DNA of 64,000 nt from a bacterium (lineage in GTDB: Bacteria; Bacteroidota; Ignavibacteria; Kapaibacteriales; UBA7675). The DNA is taken from positions 62,001 through 126,000 of the forward strand of contig JAUIKM010000014.1 of NCBI GenBank assembly GCA_030430495.1, in the 5' to 3' direction. The stretch's first letter is position 1, and each line of letters begins with the position of its first letter. Shown in pieces: positions 29,098-37,200 of the stretch. Position numbers and translations under genes: made by a program. The notes beneath the pieces are model-generated. The model was not told where the DNA came from, did no database searches, and saw only the letters and a program-made list of their open reading frames with translations.

Positions 29098-29926
29098 ATT
29101 GTGTTTTTAAAGGGCTCCGCCGCCTGCCGTTTCACCATTGCGATCTATTCTGAGCGCTTGTGCTCACGCACGCTTTTAAATCCTTTTTTGTTGGTCAGGC
29201 GGTTGGAAACGTCAATTTTTTGGGGCAGCGCCCCAATTGTTGTTTTGTTGCGCCGACAACAACGATTCTGCGCCTGGTTGAGAATACAGGGCTTTCAGCC
29301 TCGCGATACGGCCGTTCAAGCGCAAAAAATGCCCGCAACAAGAAAGGAGCCGTGAGCCTTCGGGGCACACAGCTCCTATGTAGTTATAGGTATTGTGGAA
29401 GTGAGTCTCACCGCTTACCTCCTGAAATCGGACGTCCAGATCCAAGAAACGCGGCACACGAGAACCGGCGGCCGGAGCAGCGCCGCCGGGATCGACAGTT
29501 GTGCGCCGCTGTGCACCTGGATTTTGCCGCCGCCGCACAAAAAAGACTTCAATCGGCGGGACCGCGCACCCGCCGCTGCACGACGAACAAAAAGAAAAAA
29601 GCAAGCCACGGAATGCAATGAGAGGGGCGAAGCGCTCAGACCTCGGGTCTCCGTGCCGCCACGCAGCGAGAAGTAAAAGGAATCACAGACGGGAAGTGAT
29701 TTGCGAGAAATGCGAGGTACCGTTGCACTTTTCTGGTGGAATGATGTAGATTCCCGATTCCACGACCGCGTTGTGCCGAGATCGACCTTAACGTGCTGAG
29801 AGCGGTCAAACTGAGATCATAGTCCGGGGTAGTTCTGTCGGCCGGAGGCGCCATCATCAGCGCCCGGCTCGGCGGCGCGGCCCTGCTGTCAAGGTACTAT
29901 CAGACACACCAAGGAACTGTCCGACA
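29098..29926. other. 0.8-kb intergenic region
   Basis: Between the DoxX terminator and the TPR-HTH gene. It holds a TTGGGGC-AGC-GCCCCAA hairpin (29220-29236) preceded by a T-run, and repeat B copy 3 (29581-29645). Several short frames overlap, but none has a recognisable product. The -7-like and -33-like elements near the downstream gene are not clear. Confidence 0.4.
29581..29645 (+). repeat. Dispersed repeat B, copy 3
   Basis: CGACGAACAAAAAG, an A-run, GCAAGCCACGGA, a spacer, then GGGGCGAAGCGCTCAGACC. It shares long blocks with the copy at 34446 (AGCCACGGA, GGGGCG-AGCGCTCAG). Confidence 0.7.
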
Positions 29927-31627
29927 ATGAACGTGCAAACATCCATCGACAAGCTGGAGGCGGCGCTGGCGGAGGCCGACACAACGGCCGGCCAAATCAC
30001 AACGCTGATCCAGCTTTCCACTCTTTACCGATTGACAAATACGGCCAAATCCATCCGGGCGGCCGAACAGGCCCTGAAACTGGCCGGCGATTGCAGCGAC
30101 GACAATCTCTATGCCAAAAGCCTGTTTTGCGCGGCCTATGCCGCCTACGAGTCGCGCGAGTACCAGCGCAGCCTTGAGTTGTACGAATGCACCGTCGATA
30201 TCTATCGGCGCAACAACGATCCGCTCAATGCCGCGCTGACGCTGAAAGGCAAGTCGTTTATCCTCTGCCAGCTGAGCCGCTACGAGGAAGCTCTGGCCGC
30301 CGCCCTGGAGGGCTGGCCGGTGATCGAAGAACTGGGCTCGCGCCTGATGAAAGGTGAACATCTGATCTGGATCAGCGCGGTGTACGTGCTGATTGACGAA
30401 CCCAACACGGCGATGGAGCACCTGCTGCGCGGCATCCGCATCTACGAGGGCGAAGGCTGCGAGGAAAAACTGTCCTGGGCCTACGCCATCGCGAGCCAGT
30501 GCCTGCGAATTCAGTATGAATTCGGCGCGTCGCTGTCGGCCGCCAACCAGTCGCTCAGGATAGCCAGGAACAATCGCGATATGGCGGCCGAGGCGTTCAC
30601 GCTCAGTGAAACGGCGATGACGCTGGCGCACTATTCCGTTGAAACGGGCCGCGCGGATTATCGCCGCCTGGCGATCGTCTGCTCCGAGCGGGCGCTGCGC
30701 CTGGCTTCACACTTCAGGCCGCAGGGGCCGGACATCGCCAAAATGTACGCATCCGCCGAGGTGCACCTGTTGCTCGGCAATGCTGCAAAGGCGGAAGCGC
30801 TGCTGCGCGCGGCCATCGCCGAAGCCGAGTCCTGCGACGCGCTGCACATGCTCGGCAGAGCCCGCAGCGCCCTCGGCCGATTGCTGTGCGATCGCGGCGA
30901 ATACCAGGCGGCCGAATCCATGCTGCTGCGGGGGCTCGAAGCAGCGCGCCTGGTGAATATCGCCAGGGATGAACAGGAAGCGCTCAAGGCGCTGTCCGCG
31001 CTGTACCAAAAGCTGGGCAAGGTCGACGAAGCGCTCAGATACAGCAATGCCCTGCTGGAGAACATGGAAACTCACAGCAGCGAGGTGCGCGTCAGAGAAA
31101 GCGTGCGGCTCAAACAGCGCTTCCGCTTTGAACACCTGCGCAGTCAGCGCAACCGCCACGCGCGCCGCAACCGCGAGTTGCAGGCCGAACTGGAACGTCA
31201 GAAACAGGACAATGCCGCCACGGCGCTCAAACTGGTCGAGAAAAACAGCGAGATGAACCGGCTGCACGGGCGCATCCAGGCCCTGCTGACCGACAGCGCG
31301 GACAGCGACCTTTGCAGCCGTCTGCGCCGCCTGGGCGCCGAACTGCAGGAACACATTTCAGGCAAACGGGACTGGGCCGTGTTTGAAAGCCGCTTTGAGT
31401 CGCTCAGCAAAGACTACGTCAGGGTCCTGTCCGGCAGGTATCCGGGACTGTCCGCCACCGACCTGAGAGTCTGCACCCTGCTGCGCATGCAGATGAGCAC
31501 CAAGGACATCGCCCAGCTGCTCTGCGTGGAGCCGCGCAGCGTGGAAGTCTACCGCTCGCGCATACGCCGCAAACTCTCGCTGCCGCGGCGCACCAACCTG
31601 TCCGTGTTTCTGAGCGCCATCTCCTGA
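29927..31627 (+). CDS. TPR regulator with one C-terminal LuxR-type HTH
   Basis: About 566 residues, no signal peptide. Residues ~1-380 are helical repeats of TPR type (SLFCAAYAAYESREYQRSLE, ALSALYQKLGKVDEALRYSN). A coiled coil follows (~385-470, RFRFEHLRSQRNRHARRNRE), and then one HTH: YPGLSATDLRVCTLLRMQMS, IAQLLCVEPRSVEVYRSRIRRKL at ~500-560. The order TPR, coiled coil, HTH is the same as in the double-HTH protein starting at 17056, so the two are paralogues. Such regulators sense a ligand or partner with the TPR part and bind DNA with the HTH; targets are unknown. It ends at a UUCG-loop terminator. The T9SS surface protein downstream is the nearest possible target. Confidence 0.85.
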   Translation: MNVQTSIDKLEAALAEADTTAGQITTLIQLSTLYRLTNTAKSIRAAEQALKLAGDCSDDNLYAKSLFCAAYAAYESREYQRSLELYECTVDIYRRNNDPLNAALTLKGKSFILCQLSRYEEALAAALEGWPVIEELGSRLMKGEHLIWISAVYVLIDEPNTAMEHLLRGIRIYEGEGCEEKLSWAYAIASQCLRIQYEFGASLSAANQSLRIARNNRDMAAEAFTLSETAMTLAHYSVETGRADYRRLAIVCSERALRLASHFRPQGPDIAKMYASAEVHLLLGNAAKAEALLRAAIAEAESCDALHMLGRARSALGRLLCDRGEYQAAESMLLRGLEAARLVNIARDEQEALKALSALYQKLGKVDEALRYSNALLENMETHSSEVRVRESVRLKQRFRFEHLRSQRNRHARRNRELQAELERQKQDNAATALKLVEKNSEMNRLHGRIQALLTDSADSDLCSRLRRLGAELQEHISGKRDWAVFESRFESLSKDYVRVLSGRYPGLSATDLRVCTLLRMQMSTKDIAQLLCVEPRSVEVYRSRIRRKLSLPRRTNLSVFLSAIS

Positions 31628-31665
31628 TCGTTGCGACCACAACACCTCTTTTTCTCAATCAGTGC

Positions 31666-31687
31666 GCTGCCGCCTTCGGGCGGCAGC
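31666..31687 (+). terminator. Terminator with UUCG tetraloop
   Basis: GCTGCCGCC-TTCG-GGCGGCAGC, a perfect 9-bp stem 39 bp after the TPR-HTH stop, followed by TGTCGTTTGTTGTGTTTTT. Confidence 0.8.
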
Positions 31688-31844
31688 TGTCGTTTGTTGT
31701 GTTTTTGTAGCGTTTGAAGCTTGTCGCGGCGCACTACCTTTCTCACCAACCATGCAGCGAAGCGCTTCACTTGGCAGCCATGACGTCGGGCCGAATTCGG
31801 CCCGACCGGTCGTTCTCATTCGAGATTACAAGGAGTTACTAACG

Positions 31845-34043
31845 ATGACAAATCATCAATGGCATTCTGGTTTTTCCGCGGGCCTGCGTTACGGCCTGCT
31901 GTTGTTCATCGCCCTCTTTTCGGCGTCTGCCGCACTGCAGGCGCAGCCGGAGAATTGCACCTCATGCGGTCCGGAGGACATGACGCCCTACACGGAGGGC
32001 ACGATACGGCGTTTGGCCTGTATTAACGACTGCGTTTTTGAGATCAATTATCGCTATCGCGCCTGTTCGAACGGCTACTACGAATTCCTGCTTGACGGTT
32101 TCACGCCGCTGACGCCGGCCAACTGCACCAGCGTCAACATCAGCGAGCTGATCCGCACCAGCGGCGTGGGCTCGCTGCTTGACTTTGGCCACACGCTCTT
32201 CGGCATTCCCAACCCCGACCTGGGGTACTCCATCTGCGTTGCGATTCCCGCCTGTATGGAGCAGAACCCCATTACCGGCGTCATCACCGGCTGCACGACG
32301 GTCTGTTGTAAAAACTGTTACTTCCTGCACACCGATTCGGGCACGGGCCAGGTCATGATCGACGCCTCTTTTACGGCGACCTCCAGCGGACCGATAACAT
32401 GCACGCCGCCCTGTATGGACGTGTGCACCAGCCTCGAGATCGACTTGCCGGGCCCGGTATACACGCCCTGCGACTTCGGCTGTTCGCCCTGCGGCTGGGA
32501 CGACCCGACGCCCTACCAGGTGGAAGTGGTTGAAGGCTGCGTCAACGACTGCCGTCTGACGGTCACCTTTGAGTGGCGCGAGTGCGGCGGCGGCTACCGC
32601 GAGATGAACCTGACCGGATTCTGCGTCGACAACGCATCGTGGTGCAGCTCCAACGAATACGACCTGATTCAGGCCGCCATCGGCCTCGTGTTGCAGCAGG
32701 CGCACACGCTGTTCGCCGTTGCCAACCCGTCGACGAACACCTACCGCGTCTGGTTCTCGCAGCCGACCTGCATGGCGTTCGACCAGACGGACGGCTGTTT
32801 CAAGGCCTGTTCCGAGGCCTGCTGCTCGAACCGCTACGACCTGCTGCTCGACGGCAACGGCAAGGTGACGACGGTCAGCTACGACGCGACCAACGGCAGC
32901 TGGGGCGACCAGAACTGCACGGGCACGATCAACGGCGCGCCCTGCACCAACCGCTGCAACACGCTGAACGAACTGAACACGCAGGAAGCGCTGACATTCG
33001 ACTGCATCCCGCCGGGCGGCTACGACAACTGCGACGACCAGTGTTTCTGGAAACTGCGCGGCAACCTGTACACGGATCCGGCCGTCAACTTCCTCGGCAC
33101 GATCGACAACGTGGATCTGGTGTTCCGCACGAACAACACCGAGCGCATGCGCATTCTTTCGAGCGGCCGGGTCGGCATCGCCAACAACAATCCGGACGCC
33201 GGCTCCCTGCTGCACGTTGGCACCGTGGATGGTTCGCGCATTCGCTTTGGTTCGCAGGAATACATTGAGGACGGCTTCGCCGAGATTCTGCTTTCGGCCA
33301 GTCCCGGCGCCAACGGAGTTGTGTCGCCGGCCGACGATTGCCAGACGGACCTGGGCTCGTCGACCAACCGCTGGGAAGACTTCTACCTCTGCGGCCAGAC
33401 CTTTACAACGTCCGACATTCGCGACAAATCGGACATACAGAGTCTGTCGTACGGTCTGGATCACATTATGGCGCTCAATCCGGTGCAGTACAATCTGCTG
33501 GACGGCAATAATACGCCGCGCCTGGGCCTGATTGCACAGGAAGTGCTGCCGTTGATTCCGGAAGTTGTGTACGATCCGATGACCGAGGTGCGCACCGACG
33601 AAGAGGGCAATGTGCGCACGGACTGGCAGGCGGACGCTCGCATGGGCGTGGCTTATCAGGACCTGATTCCGGTACTCGTCAAGGCCATTCAGGAACAACA
33701 ACAGCGCATTCAGACGCTGGAAGCCGCCACGGGCGGAACGTCGACGAGCATCGACAATCAGGTCGGCGCTTTCAGCGAGATCCTGCTCGAGCAGAATCAG
33801 CCGAATCCCTTTGGGGACGAAACGACGGTGGCCTACTACGTGCCGGATGTGCTGGCCGGCCGCGTTGAACTGGTCGTCAGGGATACGCAGGGACGGGAAG
33901 TTCTGCCGCGTTTTGCGATCCGGACCGGATCGCCGCATTCACAACGCATTGACGCGGCGCAACTGCCCTCGGGCGTCTACGTGTACGGCATTACCGTTGA
34001 CGGCCAGCTTGTCGTGAGCAAAAAACTGATGCTCATCCGCTGA
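31845..34043 (+). CDS. Cys-rich surface protein with S74 chaperone and T9SS sorting domains
   Basis: About 732 residues. ATG 31845 follows AGGAG at good spacing and starts a signal peptide (YGLLLFIALFSASAALQAQ). Two similar Cys-rich modules come first (~35-190 and ~200-345), each beginning C-G-x-(E/D)D-x-TPY and containing CxNDC and TLF(G/A). A fibre-like segment follows (NVDLVFRTNNTERMRI). Residues ~521-625 are a peptidase-S74 intramolecular chaperone (TSDIRDKSDIQSL, RLGLIAQEVLPLIPEVV), and residues ~641-732 a type A T9SS sorting domain (LEQNQPNPFGDETTVAYYVP ... LPSGVYVYGI). It should be exported by T9SS to the cell surface, probably as a trimer, given how S74 works in phage fibres. A strong terminator follows. 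Confidence 0.9.
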   Translation: MTNHQWHSGFSAGLRYGLLLFIALFSASAALQAQPENCTSCGPEDMTPYTEGTIRRLACINDCVFEINYRYRACSNGYYEFLLDGFTPLTPANCTSVNISELIRTSGVGSLLDFGHTLFGIPNPDLGYSICVAIPACMEQNPITGVITGCTTVCCKNCYFLHTDSGTGQVMIDASFTATSSGPITCTPPCMDVCTSLEIDLPGPVYTPCDFGCSPCGWDDPTPYQVEVVEGCVNDCRLTVTFEWRECGGGYREMNLTGFCVDNASWCSSNEYDLIQAAIGLVLQQAHTLFAVANPSTNTYRVWFSQPTCMAFDQTDGCFKACSEACCSNRYDLLLDGNGKVTTVSYDATNGSWGDQNCTGTINGAPCTNRCNTLNELNTQEALTFDCIPPGGYDNCDDQCFWKLRGNLYTDPAVNFLGTIDNVDLVFRTNNTERMRILSSGRVGIANNNPDAGSLLHVGTVDGSRIRFGSQEYIEDGFAEILLSASPGANGVVSPADDCQTDLGSSTNRWEDFYLCGQTFTTSDIRDKSDIQSLSYGLDHIMALNPVQYNLLDGNNTPRLGLIAQEVLPLIPEVVYDPMTEVRTDEEGNVRTDWQADARMGVAYQDLIPVLVKAIQEQQQRIQTLEAATGGTSTSIDNQVGAFSEILLEQNQPNPFGDETTVAYYVPDVLAGRVELVVRDTQGREVLPRFAIRTGSPHSQRIDAAQLPSGVYVYGITVDGQLVVSKKLMLIR

Positions 34044-34071
34044 CCGACGACTGACTGAATGAGCCTGAAAG

Positions 34072-34116
34072 GCCGTCGCTTCCTCAGCCTGACTGAGGGG
34101 CGGCGGCTTTTTTTTT
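34072..34116 (+). terminator. Rho-independent terminator after the T9SS surface gene
   Basis: GCCGTCGC...GGCGGCGGC outer stem with an inner CTCAG/CTGAG stem, followed by a run of nine or ten T, 28 bp after the stop at 34043. Confidence 0.85.
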
Positions 34117-34175
34117 GGCGCACTTTGTCCGATTGCTCGCCTGGCCGCGCGCTTGCCTGATCGCCCCGGGTTGCC

Positions 34176-34235
34176 TGATCGCTTTGAGGGCTCGTTTCTC
34201 CTTCGCCCTCAGGCTCTTATGATTTTTTTGTTTGC
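34176..34235 (-). repeat. REP-like hairpin element, copy 3
   Basis: On the minus strand: GGCAAACAAAAAAATCATAAG, GAGCC, hairpin TGAGGGC...GCCCTCA (34185-34211), AAAGCGATCAGG. It has the same stem variant as the copy at 21839. It lies in the 471-bp gap 34117-34587, whose remaining sequence shows only repeat B copy 4. Confidence 0.75.
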
Positions 34236-34445
34236 CGTCGAGCTGGAATGTTTCCGCCTTTGAACTGGTTCGCGGCTGTGGACCGTCGCGTTTGGGGCTG
34301 GTCGGTGGAAGAATTGGGATTGTGAATCGCCGCGTTGGGTCGCGACCGTGAAACGCTGCGGATATTCAACTGAACGGCTGGTTTTGCGGCTTGAACGATT
34401 GTAAAACTGTCAGAAGCGTTTGAAAGCTTGAAGTGCCGCGCGCGC

Positions 34446-34505
34446 TGACAAACAGGAGAAAAAAGCCAGCCACGGAGCTTGCGATCGGGGCGCAGCGCTC
34501 AGGTC
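34446..34505 (+). repeat. Dispersed repeat B, copy 4
   Basis: TGACAAACAGGAGAAAAAAG, CCAGCCACGGA, a spacer, GGGGCGCAGCGCTCAGG. Closest to the copy at 29581. Confidence 0.7.
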
Positions 34506-34587
34506 GGAACAGGATTGGACAACTTCGACAAAACAAGAAAGGGAACCGGCACGGCCGATTCCCTTTTGACAAACGAACATCGTTGCG

Positions 34588-34941
34588 TCAGAAGAAAACA
34601 AAGGTGTTGGGTGGACCGCCGGCGCGGCACACATCCGTCGGGCAGTTGAGACCGGTGGAAACGCAGGCGCCGACAGCGGGAGGATTGAGACCCTGGTTGC
34701 TGTTGTTGAGGTAGAGCGCCGAAACCGTGCCGCTGAGGTTCATGCAAACCGTCGCCCCGGCGGCAACCGTGCCCGCATCGTAGATTTTGTTCTGCCCTTG
34801 CAGGGTAAAACGCACGCTGACGGCACAGTTGGAATTATTGGTAAAACAAATCGGGCCCTGAGCCTGAGCCTCGGGTGCGACGGCGAACATAAAGATTGCC
34901 GTCAGGGCGGCAACAAGGCCGCCCAGGAACATTCTGCGCAT
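34588..34941 (-). CDS. Small secreted protein, unknown function
   Basis: 117 residues from ATG 34941, preceded by TGGAGC. It has a clear signal peptide (MRRMFLGGLVAALTAIFMF...AEAQAQ by eye) and a mature domain of about 90 residues with six cysteines (ICFTNNSNCAVSV, ATVCMNL, GACVSTGLNCPTDVC). The even number of cysteines and the beta-strand-like pattern suggest a disulphide-bonded extracellular beta-sandwich. No family recognised. The C-terminus is short and not a T9SS sorting domain. It is flanked by repeats and separated from both neighbours by more than 300 bp, so it seems to be a single transcription unit. Confidence 0.6.
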   Translation of the reverse strand: MRRMFLGGLVAALTAIFMFAVAPEAQAQGPICFTNNSNCAVSVRFTLQGQNKIYDAGTVAAGATVCMNLSGTVSALYLNNSNQGLNPPAVGACVSTGLNCPTDVCRAGGPPNTFVFF

Positions 34942-35280
34942 AAAAGCTCCAGAAATAAAGGTGTGGAAAACAGTGAATAATTGCCGTGTCTCCGTCGGCA
35001 AACAGAGCAAAGCGAGTTGAGATCGAACGAGAAGCAGTGTATCGGTGGCAGTGGATACCGTTAATGACCCCAAAAGCTAGGCATTTTTCGAACTTCCGCA
35101 AATGAAAATCCTCGCTGTCCGCGAAGCCTCTTCACAGAGAAAAAGAGCGCGGATTTATCGAAATATTGACCGTTCAGTCGGCAGCAGCGCCCGCTGAAGT
35201 TTTTGTGTTTTGACCCGCCTGCGCGATGCCCCATTTTGACCAACGTCAACAACAGTCATCCACGCGGAGCGGAGGAAACG
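34942..35280. other. Divergent intergenic region
   Basis: 339 bp between the small secreted protein (-) and the TPR histidine kinase (+). It must contain both promoters, but no convincing TTG/TAnnTTTG pair was recognised. GGAGGAAACG directly before ATG 35281 is a strong Shine-Dalgarno site, unusual among the genes here. Confidence 0.4.
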
Positions 35281-37200
35281 ATGAACTGCATTTTGTGGCT
35301 GCAACAGTCGCGGGGAGCGCCGCCGATTCCGCTGCGTTCGCCGACGCCCGGATACCGGGCGAAAAGCGGCGGCGTCGGAGCCGATCCCGCCCGCATCGGC
35401 GTGGCGCTGTGCAATGCCGCCGCGTGCGATCTGCTGCGCGGCAGGACCAACATTGCGGCGGCCCGGCTGGCCCTGAATATTGCCGGGCGAACGCGCAAGT
35501 ATTTCAGGCCGCTGATACTACTGGTTCTGGCGCTGCAATGTCTGTCAGCCGGAGATGTTCGGCGCGCATTTTTGTGCGGGCGGGCGGCCCTGGCAGCGTC
35601 GGACGCGTCGCCGCAGCCGACGCTGAAAATCTTTGCACTCAACAACCTGGCGATGATTTCAGTCCGCTTGGGATTGCTCGACGAGGCAGCGCACATGCTG
35701 CGCAGCGCGCTGCGTCTGGCGCCCGCGCGCGCTGCGCCTCTGCGTGCGCATCTGCTGCTGCAACAGGGCAAACTCTCGGCGCGCCGCGCCGAGTATGGGC
35801 CGGCGATGACAGCCTGTTCTGCCGCCGTTCGCATGTTCGCGGCATTGTCCGAAGCGTCCGGCGCCTGCGACGCCATGACGGTTCTGGGCGCGGTCCGGAT
35901 GGCGGAGTCGCGGCCGCGCAGGGCGCACAGCCTGCTGCGGCGTGCGTTGCGGCGCGCCGCCGGAATTGCCGATGCGGGCGTTCGCCGTCTGATGCGGGCG
36001 CGCATTCTGTTGCTTCTGGCTCGGCTTGCCGCCGGCGCGGGGCACGAGAGGTCGGCGCGCAATTGCGTGCGGCGCGCGCTGTGGGCCGCCGGCGCAATCG
36101 GGGCGCATGTGCTGGAGGCGTCGGCTCTTGTGTTCCGGGCGGAGAGAATGGCTCCGGCCGTTGCGGCGGCGGGCAGGATCCATCGGCGACTGCAATCGCT
36201 TGAAGCGGGGGAGTTGCCGGCGGGCCTGCGCTGCAGGATCCGGCAGTTGTTCGTCGGAGCGGCCGCCGCGGCCGGCGACTACAAAGGCGCATATGCGCAG
36301 GCGGAGCGCGCGCGGCGTTTTTGGCGCGCCGAGAGGGACAATCGGCTGCGCAGCGAGGAAGCGCTGCTGTCCGCCACGACCGAACTGCAAAAACTGCGGC
36401 GGCGCGGGGCGGGATTGCAGCAGGCCAACATTGCTGCCGCGGCCGGAAATCGCACGCTGGAAGCGATGAATATCCACATCCTGGCGCTGGAACGCGAGCG
36501 CAGTCAGCTGCTGGACCTGGCGAGTCACGATCTGAAAAACCCGCTGGCCGCGCTCGTGCTGGACGTATCGATTCTGCAGCACTACGGCGACAGAATTCCG
36601 GCTGCGGAGCGCAGCGCGCGCATAGATAAGATGCTGGCCGCCGTGCGGCGCCTGCGCGACATTGTCGACGGCGTGCTGCAGTCGCAGTCGCTCGACGACT
36701 TTGTGCGGGACGGTGCGCCGGAATGTTTTGAACCCGCCGCTTTGCTCCACGAAATCGCGGCGGAGTTCGCCGCGAAAGCGGCCGTGAAGAACCAGAATAT
36801 TCACTGCGAGATTGAGGCGGGAATCCGCATCCGTGCGGCGCGGCGGGGGCTGCGGCACGCGCTGGAAAACCTGCTGTCAAATGCGCTGAAATTCTCGCCG
36901 CCCGGCAAGACCGTATTGCTGGGATTGCGGCGCTGTTCGGGAGCGGTTCACATGACGGTTCAGGATCAGGGGCCGGGAATTCGGGCGGACGAGCGCGCGA
37001 AGTTGTTCACCCGCGGCGCGCAGCTCAGCGCCCGTCCGACCGGCGGCGAACACAGCAGCGGGCTCGGGCTGGCGTTGGTCTCCGCCCTGATGCGCTCAAT
37101 GGGCGGCGGCGTGCGCCACGAAGATGCACCCGGCGGCGGCTCCCGTTTTGTGCTGGAAGTGCCTGCGGGCGCTACAGATGCGGAGGAAACAGTGACATGA
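35281..37200 (+). CDS. Cytoplasmic TPR histidine kinase
   Basis: About 639 residues. ATG 35281 follows GGAGG at ideal spacing. Residues ~30-370 are Ala/Arg-rich helical repeats (TPR-like), then a coiled coil (~375-405). The HisKA domain has His416 (LLDLASHDLKNPLAALVLD). The HATPase domain has its N box in LENLLSNALKFSPPG, G1 in DQGPGI and G2 in SSGLGLALV. No transmembrane helix or signal peptide is seen, so it is a soluble kinase sensing through the TPR part. It overlaps the next gene by ATGA, and that partner has the same layout but lacks the catalytic residues. No receiver domain is encoded nearby. Codon use is very GC-rich, with Arg and Ala dominating. Confidence 0.88.
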   Translation: MNCILWLQQSRGAPPIPLRSPTPGYRAKSGGVGADPARIGVALCNAAACDLLRGRTNIAAARLALNIAGRTRKYFRPLILLVLALQCLSAGDVRRAFLCGRAALAASDASPQPTLKIFALNNLAMISVRLGLLDEAAHMLRSALRLAPARAAPLRAHLLLQQGKLSARRAEYGPAMTACSAAVRMFAALSEASGACDAMTVLGAVRMAESRPRRAHSLLRRALRRAAGIADAGVRRLMRARILLLLARLAAGAGHERSARNCVRRALWAAGAIGAHVLEASALVFRAERMAPAVAAAGRIHRRLQSLEAGELPAGLRCRIRQLFVGAAAAAGDYKGAYAQAERARRFWRAERDNRLRSEEALLSATTELQKLRRRGAGLQQANIAAAAGNRTLEAMNIHILALERERSQLLDLASHDLKNPLAALVLDVSILQHYGDRIPAAERSARIDKMLAAVRRLRDIVDGVLQSQSLDDFVRDGAPECFEPAALLHEIAAEFAAKAAVKNQNIHCEIEAGIRIRAARRGLRHALENLLSNALKFSPPGKTVLLGLRRCSGAVHMTVQDQGPGIRADERAKLFTRGAQLSARPTGGEHSSGLGLALVSALMRSMGGGVRHEDAPGGGSRFVLEVPAGATDAEETVT

